The notes below the pieces were generated by a model. That model saw only the letters and a list, made by a program, of their open reading frames with translations. It searched no databases and had not been told where the DNA came from. Positions 18,062 through 27,757 of a stretch of DNA of 64,000 nucleotides are shown here, piece after piece. This stretch comes from Staphylococcus sp. KG4-3 (lineage in GTDB: Bacteria > Bacillota > Bacilli > Staphylococcales > Staphylococcaceae). Both the position numbers and the translations under genes were made by a program. Where the stretch lies: contig NZ_CP166245.1 of assembly GCF_033597815.2 (NCBI RefSeq), forward strand, positions 2,418,001-2,482,000, in the 5' to 3' direction. How positions within the stretch are numbered: the first letter of the stretch is position 1; each line of letters starts with the position of its first letter.

Positions 18062-19835
18062 TTTCACCATCCCCTTTCGTAAGATTGTCTAAGTTACGCG
18101 ACAACTTGGCTTGTAACGCTTGTGATTGATAAGTTTCATAATACCATCCTCGTTGTTGCATTAATGATTCATGATGACCACGTTCAACTATTTTCCCTTC
18201 ATCCATAACAATAATAAGGTCAGCATGTTTCACGGCACTCATACGATGCGCTGTTATAATATTAGTTTTATTCTTTCTCAAATGTTCTAAGTTCCCTAAT
18301 ATTACCTCTTCAGTTTGTGCATCTACAGCAGATAATGAATCATCTAAAATCAATACCTCAGGATTCAATAATAAAGCTCTCGCTATAGAAACTCGTTGCT
18401 TCTGCCCACCTGATAATGATACACCCCGTTCACCTACAACTGTTTGGTAGCCATTAGTAAAATTCATAATATCATCATGGATATGGCTTAATCGACTTAC
18501 TTCATATATTTGATCATCTTCTATAGCCTCATTACTAAACGCGATGTTATTTCGAATCGTAGTAGAAAACAAAAAATGTTCTTGTGGTACATAACCAAAT
18601 TGCCCTCTTAATAATCCAATTTTATAGTCACGTAACGGATAAGCACCATATGTTATATCTTGAACATGTTTAGTATCAAACTCTCTTAACAATAGCCTTA
18701 TCAATGTACTCTTACCTGAGCCTGTACGGCCAACAATACCTACAGTGGTACCTTGTTTGATTGTAAAGTGAATATCATACACCCCTTGATTATCATTACC
18801 TGGGAAATTAAAATGTTCAATATTAAAGTGAATATCACCTTGAGGACTTTTATCAGTTTTATGATGAGTATCGATACCATTAGGTAAGTTTCCTATTTCC
18901 TCTATACGTTCATAAGAAGCTTTTGCTCTTTGTACAATGTTAAAAAATAACCCCAATGCCAATAACGGCCATACTAACATCCCTAGATACGTCGTAAAAG
19001 TGATGAGTTGTCCTAAGGTTATCTCATTATGAAAGACCATTTGTGCTCCAAAAGCAATAGATAAAAAGTAACTCATACCAATAACTAATGTAATTGTCGG
19101 ATCAAATAATGCGTCTATTTTAGATACTTTTAGGTTTTTATCAACCACATCATCACTTAAATCTTTAAAGTCGGCTTGATCACTGGATTCGTAGCCAAAA
19201 GTTTTAGTAACTTTAATCCCTGCAACACTTTCTTGTGTTTTATCATTCAATTTACTAAATGCAGCTTGAGCTTTTTTAAACCCTTTACTTAAAAGAGCTC
19301 CGTAAAAACTAGTTAATAACACCATAAATGGTAGTGGTATCATGGCAATCAATGTGAGTTTCCAACTTACTGTTGTAGCCATCGTTATAATTACAGTTCC
19401 CCCTGTAATCAATGAATCCGCGATCATAAGGATTCCAGCACCTGCTGCATTTTGTACGGCACGGATATCATTTGTAGCATGAGCCATTAAATCTCCTGTA
19501 CGTCTATTTTGAAAGAATATAGCACTCATATCTGTATACTTTTTGAAAAGATATGTTCTTAAAATTTGTCCCAGTTTTTGACTCGTTCCAAATATAGACA
19601 ACCTCCATACATATCTAAGTACATAAGTTAATATGGCAACTACAACCAATATAACTAAATAAACCATTAATAATTTAGATGTTAATTGATTTGTCGTCAT
19701 TTGATCTATTGTACGCCCTATAATTTGTGGTGGCACAATTTCAATTAATGCAATTAGCAATAATGTCCCTAAACCAATGATATAACTAAGTTTCTGTTGT
19801 TTAAAAAACCATCCCAATTTCCAAAATACTTTCAT
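18054..19835 (-). CDS. Multidrug-type ABC exporter half-transporter, YheI-like
   Basis: 593-residue partner of the next gene: six-helix membrane domain (about 15-310) plus ATPase domain (about 330-575). Walker A GRTGSGKS and signature LSGGQKQR are canonical, but Walker B reads LILDDSL, with Asp where the catalytic Glu is expected. So the site made by this Walker A/B and the partner's SSGQ signature is degenerate, and the other site is the active one. This asymmetry is characteristic of BmrCD/YheIH-like heterodimers, which export drugs or peptides. An imperfect inverted repeat lies in its leader at 19860-19907. Confidence 0.88.
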   Translation of the reverse strand: MKVFWKLGWFFKQQKLSYIIGLGTLLLIALIEIVPPQIIGRTIDQMTTNQLTSKLLMVYLVILVVVAILTYVLRYVWRLSIFGTSQKLGQILRTYLFKKYTDMSAIFFQNRRTGDLMAHATNDIRAVQNAAGAGILMIADSLITGGTVIITMATTVSWKLTLIAMIPLPFMVLLTSFYGALLSKGFKKAQAAFSKLNDKTQESVAGIKVTKTFGYESSDQADFKDLSDDVVDKNLKVSKIDALFDPTITLVIGMSYFLSIAFGAQMVFHNEITLGQLITFTTYLGMLVWPLLALGLFFNIVQRAKASYERIEEIGNLPNGIDTHHKTDKSPQGDIHFNIEHFNFPGNDNQGVYDIHFTIKQGTTVGIVGRTGSGKSTLIRLLLREFDTKHVQDITYGAYPLRDYKIGLLRGQFGYVPQEHFLFSTTIRNNIAFSNEAIEDDQIYEVSRLSHIHDDIMNFTNGYQTVVGERGVSLSGGQKQRVSIARALLLNPEVLILDDSLSAVDAQTEEVILGNLEHLRKNKTNIITAHRMSAVKHADLIIVMDEGKIVERGHHESLMQQRGWYYETYQSQALQAKLSRNLDNLTKGDGEND

Positions 19836-19859
19836 CCCGTCACCCCCAATGATGTTTTT

Positions 19860-19907
19860 ATTCTATGTTCTCATATCTTACCACATGTAGATATATGTAA
19901 ATAGAAT
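19860..19907 (-). promoter_or_regulatory. Imperfect inverted repeat in the ABC exporter leader
   Basis: 19-base arms (19860-19878 and 19889-19907) that match at 15 positions, with ATTCTAT/ATAGAAT at the ends and a 10-base spacer. It begins about 25 bases before the YheI-like start codon. It could be an RNA hairpin or an operator. Confidence 0.35.
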
Positions 19908-19951
19908 GAATATATTACACACTGATACTATTTGAAATTCCCTAAAAAATA

Positions 19952-19992
19952 GAAACCTAAAATCTAACGCTTTTACATAGACTTCAGGTTTC
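19952..19992 (-). terminator. Terminator of the LURP-one-like gene
   Basis: GAAACCT...AGGTTTC with additional pairing inside (AATCT / AGA.TT). On the minus strand it is followed by TATTTTTTA. It lies 65 bases after the stop codon at 20057. Confidence 0.65.
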
Positions 19993-20056
19993 CATCTTCT
20001 ATTAATTAGTTTAAGTTGATGTTGCATAATTTATACTAAATTTGATTTCACTTAAG

Positions 20057-20602
20057 CTAATTTGAATTTCTTCTTTGTTGTTCTTGAAATTCATAAAAAA
20101 CTTGAAACATCATAATAAGCATCGCCGGATTATATGTTTTAGTTTCAATATACAAATCATGTCTCGAAGCTAATTTGAACCGTTCTGATTTAGTTTGCAT
20201 CAACTCGTTATTGCCATCAGATACTTTAACACTTCTTGAAAAAAATCCTGATTGGAATTTTAATATATCTCCTTTATCACCTTCGAACTGCATAGAAGGC
20301 TTAAATCCCATTTTAGAGCGGAAGATTCCGATTTTCTGACCATTCTTTTCTACTTGCCAAACTGTTTTAAATGGTGTTTTAATCGCACCACTAATTGTTC
20401 TTTCTTGTAAAATTCGAAAAGTATCATGGCCGTCTGTGATTTCAAAATTTTGTTTACCGTTACCAAACAATGCCATCGTTTCTTGCCCCAAAGAGGTATA
20501 AAATAATTGTAATTCAAAAGCTACTTCATCATTATCATCGTATATATCTATTGTAGACTTTGAAGCATTAAAAAAGTTTTCTTTGAAATAATAGTGTGTC
20601 AT
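20057..20602 (-). CDS. LURP-one-related (tubby-like fold) protein, YxjI-like
   Basis: 181-residue soluble protein with the alternating beta-strand pattern of the LURP-one/YxjI family: repeated short strands each closed by turns such as GNGKQNFEITDGHDTFRI and VEKNGQKIGIFRSKMG, and a C-terminal hydrophobic helix (PAMLIMMFQVFYEF). The fold is related to the tubby C-terminal domain and phospholipid scramblases. Bacterial members have no established function. Monocistronic, with its own terminator. Start ATG at 20602. Confidence 0.7.
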   Translation of the reverse strand: MTHYYFKENFFNASKSTIDIYDDNDEVAFELQLFYTSLGQETMALFGNGKQNFEITDGHDTFRILQERTISGAIKTPFKTVWQVEKNGQKIGIFRSKMGFKPSMQFEGDKGDILKFQSGFFSRSVKVSDGNNELMQTKSERFKLASRHDLYIETKTYNPAMLIMMFQVFYEFQEQQRRNSN

Positions 20603-20710
20603 GTTTAACAGTCCTATCTATGTATTTTCTGTCATAACGTTATACCCCATTTCACAACATATATACTAATTAAAAAAGTATTATCATTATAAGTTTATTC
20701 CATTGACTAG

Positions 20711-20725
20711 GTATACTTTTTATAC
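20711..20725. promoter_or_regulatory. QsrR/YodB-type quinone-responsive operator
   Basis: GTATACTTTTTATAC fits the S. aureus QsrR motif GTATA-N5-TATAC (recalled) without mismatch. It lies 54 bases before the start of the CatE-like gene, which belongs to a family in the QsrR regulon. Confidence 0.7.
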
Positions 20726-20779
20726 TAAAGTAATGCTTGTAATCTTTAAAAATACAAGTAAACAACAAGGAGTTTGATA

Positions 20780-21589
20780 ATGTCTTTTCACGATAATCAA
20801 TCAATTCAAGTCACTAATATCACTTTAAATGTTGCTGATTTAGCAAAAATGACAACTTTCTATACACAAATTTTAGGCTTATCCATAAAGTTAGAGTCTA
20901 ATACAGGCGTTACTTTCAATATAGGAAGTAACGGACATAGCTTAACTTTACAAGAAGTCAAAGATGGTAGACGTCCTTCTATGAGAGAATCAGGACTATT
21001 CCATATCGCCTTGTTATTGCCTAACAGACAAGATTTAGGTAATTTTTTATATCACGCCGCAAGTTTAGGCGTACAAATTGGAGGTGGAGACCACCTTGTT
21101 AGTGAGGCATTGTATTTCGATGATCCTGAAGGTAATGGCATTGAGATTTATGCTGATCGACCTAAAGAGAATTGGCTATGGGAAGATAATAAAGTCAAGA
21201 TGGATACACTTGCAGTAGATGTCGATGACTTAGTATCACAACGTAGTAAAGCTGGATGGCAAGGCATGCCCACCAATGCGAAAATTGGCCACTTACATTT
21301 GAAAGCAGCCAATTTAGAGAAATCAAAAGATTTCTATTTAAACAAACTTGGACTTGAGCATATCTCTGATTTTCCCCAAGCACTTTTCATGTCTACAAAC
21401 CATTACCATCATCACATCGCTATTAACACATGGCAATCCAATATCGTACGCCAAGACAATGATAGCAGCCTTGGTTTATCAAAAGTGTCGATTTATAAAC
21501 CAAATACGCATAGAGAACAATTTGAGGGGCCAGAGGGTTTTGAAATCATTATACACAGCAACGAAAGCTTTGTAGCAGATAAAATCTAA
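20780..21589 (+). CDS. CatE-like VOC dioxygenase
   Basis: 269-residue two-module VOC protein related to catechol-2,3-dioxygenase CatE. Metal ligand candidates: FHIALLLP (His, about 76), GNGIEIYADRP (Glu, about 121), IGHLHLKAANL (His, about 166) and the C-terminal FEGPEGFEIIIH (Glu). The start is ATG 20780, seven bases after AAGGAG. A QsrR-type operator upstream points to induction by quinones; in S. aureus QsrR controls CatE-like dioxygenases, azoreductase and nitroreductase genes. It converges with a nitroreductase gene. True substrate not determined. Confidence 0.82.
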   Translation: MSFHDNQSIQVTNITLNVADLAKMTTFYTQILGLSIKLESNTGVTFNIGSNGHSLTLQEVKDGRRPSMRESGLFHIALLLPNRQDLGNFLYHAASLGVQIGGGDHLVSEALYFDDPEGNGIEIYADRPKENWLWEDNKVKMDTLAVDVDDLVSQRSKAGWQGMPTNAKIGHLHLKAANLEKSKDFYLNKLGLEHISDFPQALFMSTNHYHHHIAINTWQSNIVRQDNDSSLGLSKVSIYKPNTHREQFEGPEGFEIIIHSNESFVADKI

Positions 21590-21655
21590 AGTGTTTTGGT
21601 AACAGATAAGAACTCAGTCTTTATAATTTGATATATAGTTCACCTCAAAACAAAT

Positions 21656-21702
21656 AAGGAGTAGGACAGTAATTCAATTTCAAAATTACTGTCCTACTCC
21701 TT
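21656..21702. terminator. Bidirectional terminator
   Basis: AAGGAGTAGGACAGTAATT pairs perfectly with AATTACTGTCCTACTCCTT (19 bp, 9-base loop), followed by ACTTTTTA. It separates the converging CatE-like and nitroreductase genes and belongs to the GGACAG...CTGTCC hairpin family. Confidence 0.88.
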
Positions 21703-21711
21703 ACTTTTTAA

Positions 21712-22371
21712 TTATTCTAACCATTCAACGACATCAGTTTGTGGTTGACGTACTTTAGCTTTAGGATCAGTTTCTCTGTATCCAAAGGCTACCATAACAG
21801 AGGGGGCAAAGTTTTCAGAATCAACAATACCTTTTTCTGATAAGTACGCTGTGACAGCATCTAAATCAAATCCTTCAATTGGACATGAATCTATATTAAG
21901 TAATGCCGCGCTCGTCATCATATTACCGAGGGCTATATAAGTTTGCTTTCTTGCCCAATCTAGTAACGACTGTGGCGTATCATTTATATGAAAACTAGTT
22001 TGGAAATTATCAAATTTTTGTTCTGTAGCAGGAATACTCTCTTCACTATATTGTTTGATATTTCGTATCATATGTTGCACATATGGTGATTGTGAAGTCA
22101 CATTTTTACGTGCTAAAATCAAAACAAAATGACTTGCCGTATCTAATTGGCCTTGTGCTCCCCAACTAATTTCTTTAAGTTCATCTCTTATTTCACGATT
22201 TTGAACTACTACAAATTTCCACGGCTCTAATCCTAGTGAACTTGGAGACAATCTACCCGTTTCTAAGATGGTATTAAAATCACTATCTGAGATTTTTTTA
22301 TTAGCATCAAAACGTTTTGTTGCATGTCTAAAATTAAAAGCATTTAGCAGCATTTGTTGCATTTGATCCAT
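21712..22371 (-). CDS. NAD(P)H-dependent nitroreductase family flavoprotein
   Basis: 219-residue FMN oxidoreductase of the nitroreductase fold. Motifs: [14 protein letters not shown] (FMN phosphate contact, residues 13-26), [19 protein letters not shown] (about 40-58), and [15 protein letters not shown] near the C-terminus. Such enzymes reduce nitroaromatics or quinones with two electrons. The upstream stretch 22398-22411 holds a short dyad (TACTTTTAAGTA) that might bind a YodB/QsrR-like repressor, but it does not match the QsrR motif well. Faces the CatE-like gene. Confidence 0.83.
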   Translation of the reverse strand: MDQMQQMLLNAFNFRHATKRFDANKKISDSDFNTILETGRLSPSSLGLEPWKFVVVQNREIRDELKEISWGAQGQLDTASHFVLILARKNVTSQSPYVQHMIRNIKQYSEESIPATEQKFDNFQTSFHINDTPQSLLDWARKQTYIALGNMMTSAALLNIDSCPIEGFDLDAVTAYLSEKGIVDSENFAPSVMVAFGYRETDPKAKVRQPQTDVVEWLE

Positions 22372-22486
22372 AACTTTTATATCCTACCTTTCAATTTAAG
22401 TACTTTTAAGTATAGTCAAATTCCATATCTTATTAAAACGATATGTTTATAAATTACGTATCAAGTTATAAAAACTTTATTCACTA

Positions 22487-23293
22487 TTAATTTAGTGGCT
22501 GAAGTACTTGTTCCTCAATAGTTGTTAGCACACCCTGTTCATCATGAGACGGTGCCACATAATTAGCAATTTCAAATAATGTTTCATCTTCACTATTTGC
22601 CATGACGTAGCTATGTTTGGCTAATTGCAACATGTCTAAATCATTATTAGCATCACCAAAAGCCATCAAATCTTCTGCATCTAATTGCCAATGTTTTAAA
22701 AGTCTCTCTAAAGCACTACCTTTAGTCATTCCTGGTATAATTAAATCAATACTATCACGGCCGCTAGATACTAACTTTAAATTTTCACTGAATTTTGTAC
22801 TTAAGTCTTCATCTAATGTAGGATGAGATTCTCTATTGATATTAAGCGCGATTTTTACATATTCATCTTCCGGTAAATCTTGAAAGTTATCTATCTCTTT
22901 TAGTTCGCGATAGTAGAAGTGAGCGTCTTTTTTAAATGCATCGTTGTTATCCTTTAAAATATAAGCGCTGTTTAGACCACAAACAATTAAATTATCAATT
23001 TCACGTTCAACATTTAAATAGTCAATAATTTCTTGGTAAAACTCTCTATCAAACGCTTGATAGTCGTATAATATATCCCCTTCATAAATAACAGCACCAT
23101 TTTCAGCTACAAAGAACATGTCACGTTCACCAAATATCGATTTTAATTTTGCATATTGATTACCACTTGCTGCTATAAATTTAATATTTTGAGCTTTAAG
23201 TTGCTTAAATATCTTATCAAATCTATGCTCGTCATACGTTTTGTTTGAATTTAAAAATGTACCATCCATATCAACTGCGATTGCTTTTATCAT
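22487..23293 (-). CDS. HAD-superfamily Cof-type sugar phosphatase
   Basis: 268-residue type IIB HAD hydrolase. Motif I is AVDMDGTFL (residues 6-14, Asp nucleophile D8), motif II IAASGNQ, motif III Lys in MTKGSALERLL, and motif IV GDANNDLDML. Cof-type members dephosphorylate sugar phosphates, flavin or PLP-type phosphates in the cytosol, generally with broad specificity. No operon partner. Confidence 0.85.
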   Translation of the reverse strand: MIKAIAVDMDGTFLNSNKTYDEHRFDKIFKQLKAQNIKFIAASGNQYAKLKSIFGERDMFFVAENGAVIYEGDILYDYQAFDREFYQEIIDYLNVEREIDNLIVCGLNSAYILKDNNDAFKKDAHFYYRELKEIDNFQDLPEDEYVKIALNINRESHPTLDEDLSTKFSENLKLVSSGRDSIDLIIPGMTKGSALERLLKHWQLDAEDLMAFGDANNDLDMLQLAKHSYVMANSEDETLFEIANYVAPSHDEQGVLTTIEEQVLQPLN

Positions 23294-23495
23294 ATTGACC
23301 CCTCAAATCTTCCAATTTATATGTACGCCCTTTCATTATATCGACAATGCTCATTGTTTCAAAGTAAACCTATGCACTTTATCTCGATTACTAACATAAT
23401 TGAGAGTAAATTATTCAACTCATATTTTATTGTATTTCTCTTTACGCATCATGCTTTGAACAGTTATACATTCAACTATTGTTAAACTAAAATTT

Positions 23496-23526
23496 GAGCC
23501 TGCGACATCTCTTATGCCACAGGCTC
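23496..23526 (-). terminator. Terminator of the quinone reductase gene
   Basis: GAGCCTG..GACAT / ATG.C.CAGGCTC hairpin, followed on the minus strand by AAATTTTAG. It lies directly after the stop at 23534 and shares the GAGCCTG-GACAT core with the fbp terminator. Confidence 0.75.
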
Positions 23527-23533
23527 ACTCATT

Positions 23534-24058
23534 TTATATTTGTTTAATAAATTCTAAGTATGATTGTGTATTTTCTGCTAATTGACTCGGTGTAATCGTA
23601 AATGCGCTATATAATTTATGTGCACCTACATAGTTTGCTTTTACGAAACGCGTTGTCGCAATCATAGGACTAATTAATTCCTCTATTGTAAACTGGACGT
23701 TACCTTCAGGTGTATAAGCTTCTGGTACGGCCCCGATTGAAATTGCTAATCCAATTTGCTTTCCTTCTAACGCATTTCCTTGTGAGCCATACGCCCAGCC
23801 ATAGGTAAATACTTCATCTAAATATTGTTTTAATAATGGTGGACAGCTATACCAATATAATGGATATTGAAAAATAATATGATCATGTGCTTCGAACAAT
23901 TTTTGTTCCTTTTCAATATCAATCTGACCGTGTGGGTATTCTGGATAAATCTCATGAACGGTTACTAATTCCTCATGTTGAGATAATTCATCTCTCCATG
24001 CTTTATTAACAGTTGAATTATTAATATCTGGATGCGCAACTACAACTAATGTAGACAT
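23534..24058 (-). CDS. NAD(P)H:quinone oxidoreductase, flavodoxin-2 fold (MdaB/KefF/YwrO-like)
   Basis: 174-residue flavoprotein. Features: VVVAHPDINNSTVNKAW (N-terminal FMN/FAD phosphate loop, residues 5-21), FQYPLYWYSCPPLLKQYLDEVF (about 69-90) and GAVPEAYTPEGN (about 114-125), characteristic of NQO1-like two-electron quinone reductases including Bacillus general stress protein 14. Likely removes quinones as hydroquinones, in line with neighbouring mhq and CatE-like genes. Single gene. Confidence 0.83.
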   Translation of the reverse strand: MSTLVVVAHPDINNSTVNKAWRDELSQHEELVTVHEIYPEYPHGQIDIEKEQKLFEAHDHIIFQYPLYWYSCPPLLKQYLDEVFTYGWAYGSQGNALEGKQIGLAISIGAVPEAYTPEGNVQFTIEELISPMIATTRFVKANYVGAHKLYSAFTITPSQLAENTQSYLEFIKQI

Positions 24059-24167
24059 ATGTTCATTCCTCGTTTCATTACTAATTTAATAGCTTTATAT
24101 TAAACTTCCCTAGTTCAAAAAGAAACTGATATGCCTAAGAGAATAATTCGTCCACCGTGACATTAAA

Positions 24168-25703
24168 TTACTTTTCTTTTTTATCATGAACCTTCGCAAT
24201 ATAATTGGTACTTTCTTTAATATCATAAATTGTTAAACCTTTAATGTCTTTTTGTTCACCAGGTATAATAATACTAATAATGTAAGAACAAATAAATGCA
24301 ACACCAAATGAAATAATAGATACAAAGAATGGTGAGTTGCCACCGCCCATACCATTAAAGATATAAGCAAAAATAATTCCCAATATTAATCCTACTATAA
24401 CACCAAATGTATTTGTTCTTCTTGTAAAGATACCTACAGCAAAAACTCCTGCTAATGGTACTCCCACAAGCCCTGTAATTAATAAGAATAGATCCCATAA
24501 ATCATTTGAATCAGAAGCTATTAAATAAATAGACATACCAAATCCAAATAATCCTGAAATAATAATTATCCATCTCGCAGTTCTTACTTCATCCTTTTCT
24601 TCACCTTTTCCAAAGAATCTATGTTTGATGTCTACCGATAAACAAGCTGATATTGAGTTTAAACTTGATGAAATTGTAGACTGTGCTGCAGCAAATATCG
24701 CTGCAATTAGTAGACCTGCAATAAATGGTGGCATTTCAGTAAGAATAAAATACGGGACGATTGAAGATGTATTAAATCCTTCAGGCAATGAACTTTCATG
24801 ATTATAGAAAGAATATAACATTGTCCCCATACCATAAAATAAAGGTGCTGATATTAATGCTAATGCCCCATTCATCCATAGTGATTTTTTCGTTTCTTTC
24901 ATAGACTCAGATGCCTGATAACGTTGTACAACATCCTGACTCGCTGTGTACTGATGTAAATTATTGAAAATATTTCCAAGAAAAATAATTGGAATAGCGG
25001 CCGCTGCAGTGTTAAATTTCCAATTATCTACGCTAATAACCTTTTTATGTTCAAGCGCATCAGATACAACTGTTCCCATACCACCTTGAATATGCATGAC
25101 GCCTAAGATAATTATAGCTGCTGCGCCACCTAATAGAATGACCCCCTGGATAAAATCACTCCATACAACGCCTTCAAAACCACCTAAGAATGTATATAGT
25201 ATACATAAGATACCTACTAAACTTGCAACGACATATGGATTCATATCTGATACTGCTGTAATTGCAAGTGTCGGTAAATAAATAACGATAGCAACTCTTC
25301 CTAAATGAAAGAATACAAAAAGTAATGACCCAATAACACGGACGCTAGGTCCAAATCTCGCTTCTAAATATTCATATGCCGATGTCACTTTTAACTTTTT
25401 GAAGAATGGTACATAGAAATAAATAAGCAATGGAATAATAGCGACAATTGCTATATTACCTGCTATATATGACCAGTCCGTCAAAAACGCCTTTTCAGGT
25501 GTCGACATAAAAGTAATCGCACTTAATGTTGTAGCATAAATAGAAAAGCCTACTGCCCAAGACGGTAGTCTACCACTTGCAGTAAAAAAACTATCTGTAT
25601 TTTGACTCGCGCGTTTCGTAAAATAAGCCCCGATTAATAACATAACGACAAGGTAAGCAATAACTGCTACCCAGTTCCAAGCACCAAACCCTACTTGCTG
25701 CAT
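24168..25703 (-). CDS. nanT: Sialic acid transporter NanT, sodium:solute symporter family
   Basis: SSS-family membrane carrier, 511 residues with about 13 hydrophobic helices. It starts MQQVGFGAWNWVAVIAYLVVM and includes LPSWAVGFSIYATTLSAITFM (Na+/substrate region of helix 1-2) and FLGGFEGVVWSDFIQG. It follows nanA with a 25-base gap on the same strand, as in the staphylococcal nanAT unit, so it should import N-acetylneuraminate with Na+. Should be under NanR control from the nanA promoter. Confidence 0.9.
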   Translation of the reverse strand: MQQVGFGAWNWVAVIAYLVVMLLIGAYFTKRASQNTDSFFTASGRLPSWAVGFSIYATTLSAITFMSTPEKAFLTDWSYIAGNIAIVAIIPLLIYFYVPFFKKLKVTSAYEYLEARFGPSVRVIGSLLFVFFHLGRVAIVIYLPTLAITAVSDMNPYVVASLVGILCILYTFLGGFEGVVWSDFIQGVILLGGAAAIIILGVMHIQGGMGTVVSDALEHKKVISVDNWKFNTAAAAIPIIFLGNIFNNLHQYTASQDVVQRYQASESMKETKKSLWMNGALALISAPLFYGMGTMLYSFYNHESSLPEGFNTSSIVPYFILTEMPPFIAGLLIAAIFAAAQSTISSSLNSISACLSVDIKHRFFGKGEEKDEVRTARWIIIISGLFGFGMSIYLIASDSNDLWDLFLLITGLVGVPLAGVFAVGIFTRRTNTFGVIVGLILGIIFAYIFNGMGGGNSPFFVSIISFGVAFICSYIISIIIPGEQKDIKGLTIYDIKESTNYIAKVHDKKEK

Positions 25704-25728
25704 TTACTTCAACCCCTAACGTGATGTC

Positions 25729-26610
25729 TTATAAGTTATAGTCTTTGATTAACTTTGCTAATTTACTTCTATTCGTCTCATTAAATGGCTTAAACGGTCG
25801 TTTCGGTAAACCACCATCTATACCACGTGTCGCTAAAATTTCTTTTAATGTAGAATATATCCCCATAGATAATACCGTTTCTATAATGTCATTAGTATCA
25901 TGTTGAATTTGATAAGCTTCATCAATCTGACCGTTTTGTGCTTTTTCGAATATTTGTCTTGCACGTTTACCATTTACGTTATATGTAGAACCGATAGCTC
26001 CATCTACACCTGAAATCGCAGCCTGTACAAGCATTTCATCAAATCCAGAAAGTATTAATTTATCAGGAAAAGCTTTACGTATACGTTCTAATAAAAAGAA
26101 GTTTGGAGCAGTATACTTAACACCTATTACTTTTTCATGATTAAATAGTTCAGCAAATTGTTCAATAGAAATATTGACACCTGTAAGGTCAGGAATCGCA
26201 TAAATAATCAAGTTATTTTGTGTCGCTTCAATTAGCTCAAAATAATAGTCTTTGATTTCTTCGAAGGTAAATGGATAATAAAATGGTGTAACTGCAGAAA
26301 TAGCATCATAACCCAATTCTGTAGCGTATTTCCCTAATTCTATAGCTTCATTTAAATCTAAAGATCCTACCTGCGCAATCAATGTTACGTCATCATTAAC
26401 GGCTTCTTTCGCAACTTTAAATACTTGCTTCTTTTGTTCTTTACTTAGTAAAAAGTTTTCCCCTGAACTGCCATTTACATATAAACCGTCTAAGCCTTCA
26501 GTTTCAATCGCATTTTTAGCAATTTGTTTTAGCCCCTCTTCTTTCACTTCACCATGTTCATCGAACGGAACTAATAATGCCGCATATAACCCTTTAAAAT
26601 TCTCTTCCAT
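25729..26610 (-). CDS. nanA: N-acetylneuraminate lyase NanA
   Basis: Class I aldolase that splits N-acetylneuraminate into N-acetylmannosamine and pyruvate. The length of 293 residues equals the S. aureus enzyme. Motifs: [11 protein letters not shown] (carboxylate-binding GSSGE, about residues 45-55), Tyr in [10 protein letters not shown] (about 137) and the Schiff-base Lys in [10 protein letters not shown] (about 165). First gene of a leftward nanA-nanT unit. The upstream gap shared with nanK contains a NanR-type palindrome and a cre site. Confidence 0.94.
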   Translation of the reverse strand: MEENFKGLYAALLVPFDEHGEVKEEGLKQIAKNAIETEGLDGLYVNGSSGENFLLSKEQKKQVFKVAKEAVNDDVTLIAQVGSLDLNEAIELGKYATELGYDAISAVTPFYYPFTFEEIKDYYFELIEATQNNLIIYAIPDLTGVNISIEQFAELFNHEKVIGVKYTAPNFFLLERIRKAFPDKLILSGFDEMLVQAAISGVDGAIGSTYNVNGKRARQIFEKAQNGQIDEAYQIQHDTNDIIETVLSMGIYSTLKEILATRGIDGGLPKRPFKPFNETNRSKLAKLIKDYNL

Positions 26611-26708
26611 AAATTTCCCTCCATCTTTTGTTTATATATTTTTATTAACTCTAAAACCCCTATTACATTAAGTTAAAGATATAAAGCTTTTCTATTTACA
26701 GTTCAAAT

Positions 26709-26722
26709 TGTAACCGCTACCA
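26709..26722. promoter_or_regulatory. Catabolite-responsive element (cre)
   Basis: TGTAACCGCTACCA matches the CcpA consensus TGWNANCGNTNWCA at 13 of 14 positions. It is about 100 bases before nanA, on the nanA side of the NanR-type palindrome, and so downstream of or within the nanA promoter. Glucose repression of nan through CcpA would follow. Confidence 0.7.
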
Positions 26723-26774
26723 TTAACAGTATCAATAGTGTTTTGAAAAAATTCATCACTTATAATAAATATCG

Positions 26775-26791
26775 ATGAAAATATTTTTCAT
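26775..26791. promoter_or_regulatory. NanR operator, copy 1
   Basis: ATGAAAATATTTTTCAT: arms ATGAAAA / TTTTCAT around TAT. The identical 17 bases occur at 28759-28775 in the other nan divergent gap. The only regulator of the locus is NanR. Confidence 0.8.
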
Positions 26792-26865
26792 AGTTATTAT
26801 AACTACACTTTTAAATTAAAAAATGATACATATTAATGTAAATACTATGAATGGAGGTATGAATT

Positions 26866-27741
26866 ATGACTAATTATAAAATAGCAATTGATATTGGAGG
26901 CACTGATATTAAAGCCGCTGTACTAGATGAAAATTTAAAGTTCATAAATTATCAAAGAATACCTACACCAAATAACATCAATGAATTTATTGCTGATGCA
27001 ATCTTTGAACTTGTGTCTCATTTTAAAGAAACTTATATGATACATCCTTTGCAAGTGGGGATTTCTAGTGCGGGTGTCATCAATGAAGAAAAAGGAACTG
27101 TAGTATATGCTGGTCCTACGATTCCAAACTTTATTGGTACAAACTTTCATAAATTACTTTCACCATTAAACGCAGAAGTAAAAGTATTTAATGATGTTAA
27201 TGCTGCACTACTAGGAGAGCTGACTTTACATGATTATGAAGCAGATAATATTTTTTGCCTTACATTGGGGACAGGTATAGGAGGAGCTTTTTACAATAAA
27301 GTTGGTCACTTGTACAATGGGGAGCGTAATAGAGCCAACGAAATCGGTTACTTATTATATAAAGCACAAGATAGATTAACGTTTGAGCAACGCGCTTCAA
27401 CTAATGCATTGAAGTTTCTAATGAAAACACATGCATTACCTTATTCAGATAATGTACCCAAACTTTTTGAATTAGCTGAGCAACAAGATGCATTAGCAAT
27501 CTCCATTCTCGACCGGTGGAGTACACATGTCGCAGAAGGCATTGCACAAATTCAAATTATTTACGATCCAGGGTTAATTTTGATTGGTGGCGGTATATCT
27601 TCTCAAGGCACACAATTATTAAATTATATCACCCCTAAAATTGAAGAATTTTTACCTTCAAATTATGGTCACGCACCTGTGCAAACAACTCAAACCCAAA
27701 ATTACGCCTCGTTATATGGTGCAATATCTAGTTTTTTATAA
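26866..27741 (+). CDS. nanK: N-acetylmannosamine kinase NanK, ROK family
   Basis: ROK-family sugar kinase of 291 residues that phosphorylates N-acetylmannosamine with ATP. The nucleotide loop is IDIGGTDIKAAVLD (residues 8-21), with catalytic Asp in VFNDVNAALLGE (about 108) and GTGIGGAFY (about 137). The usual ROK zinc motif CxCGxxGC is missing, which is common in staphylococcal NanK. Divergent from nanA across the NanR/cre region. Preceded by GGAGG. Confidence 0.88.
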   Translation: MTNYKIAIDIGGTDIKAAVLDENLKFINYQRIPTPNNINEFIADAIFELVSHFKETYMIHPLQVGISSAGVINEEKGTVVYAGPTIPNFIGTNFHKLLSPLNAEVKVFNDVNAALLGELTLHDYEADNIFCLTLGTGIGGAFYNKVGHLYNGERNRANEIGYLLYKAQDRLTFEQRASTNALKFLMKTHALPYSDNVPKLFELAEQQDALAISILDRWSTHVAEGIAQIQIIYDPGLILIGGGISSQGTQLLNYITPKIEEFLPSNYGHAPVQTTQTQNYASLYGAISSFL

Positions 27742-27757
27742 TAATCGTTCTAAATTT

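Noticed and set aside
22398..22411. QsrR-type operator before the nitroreductase
   Set aside because: The dyad TACTTTTAAGTA does not fit GTATA-N5-TATAC; kept only as a remark in the gene entry.
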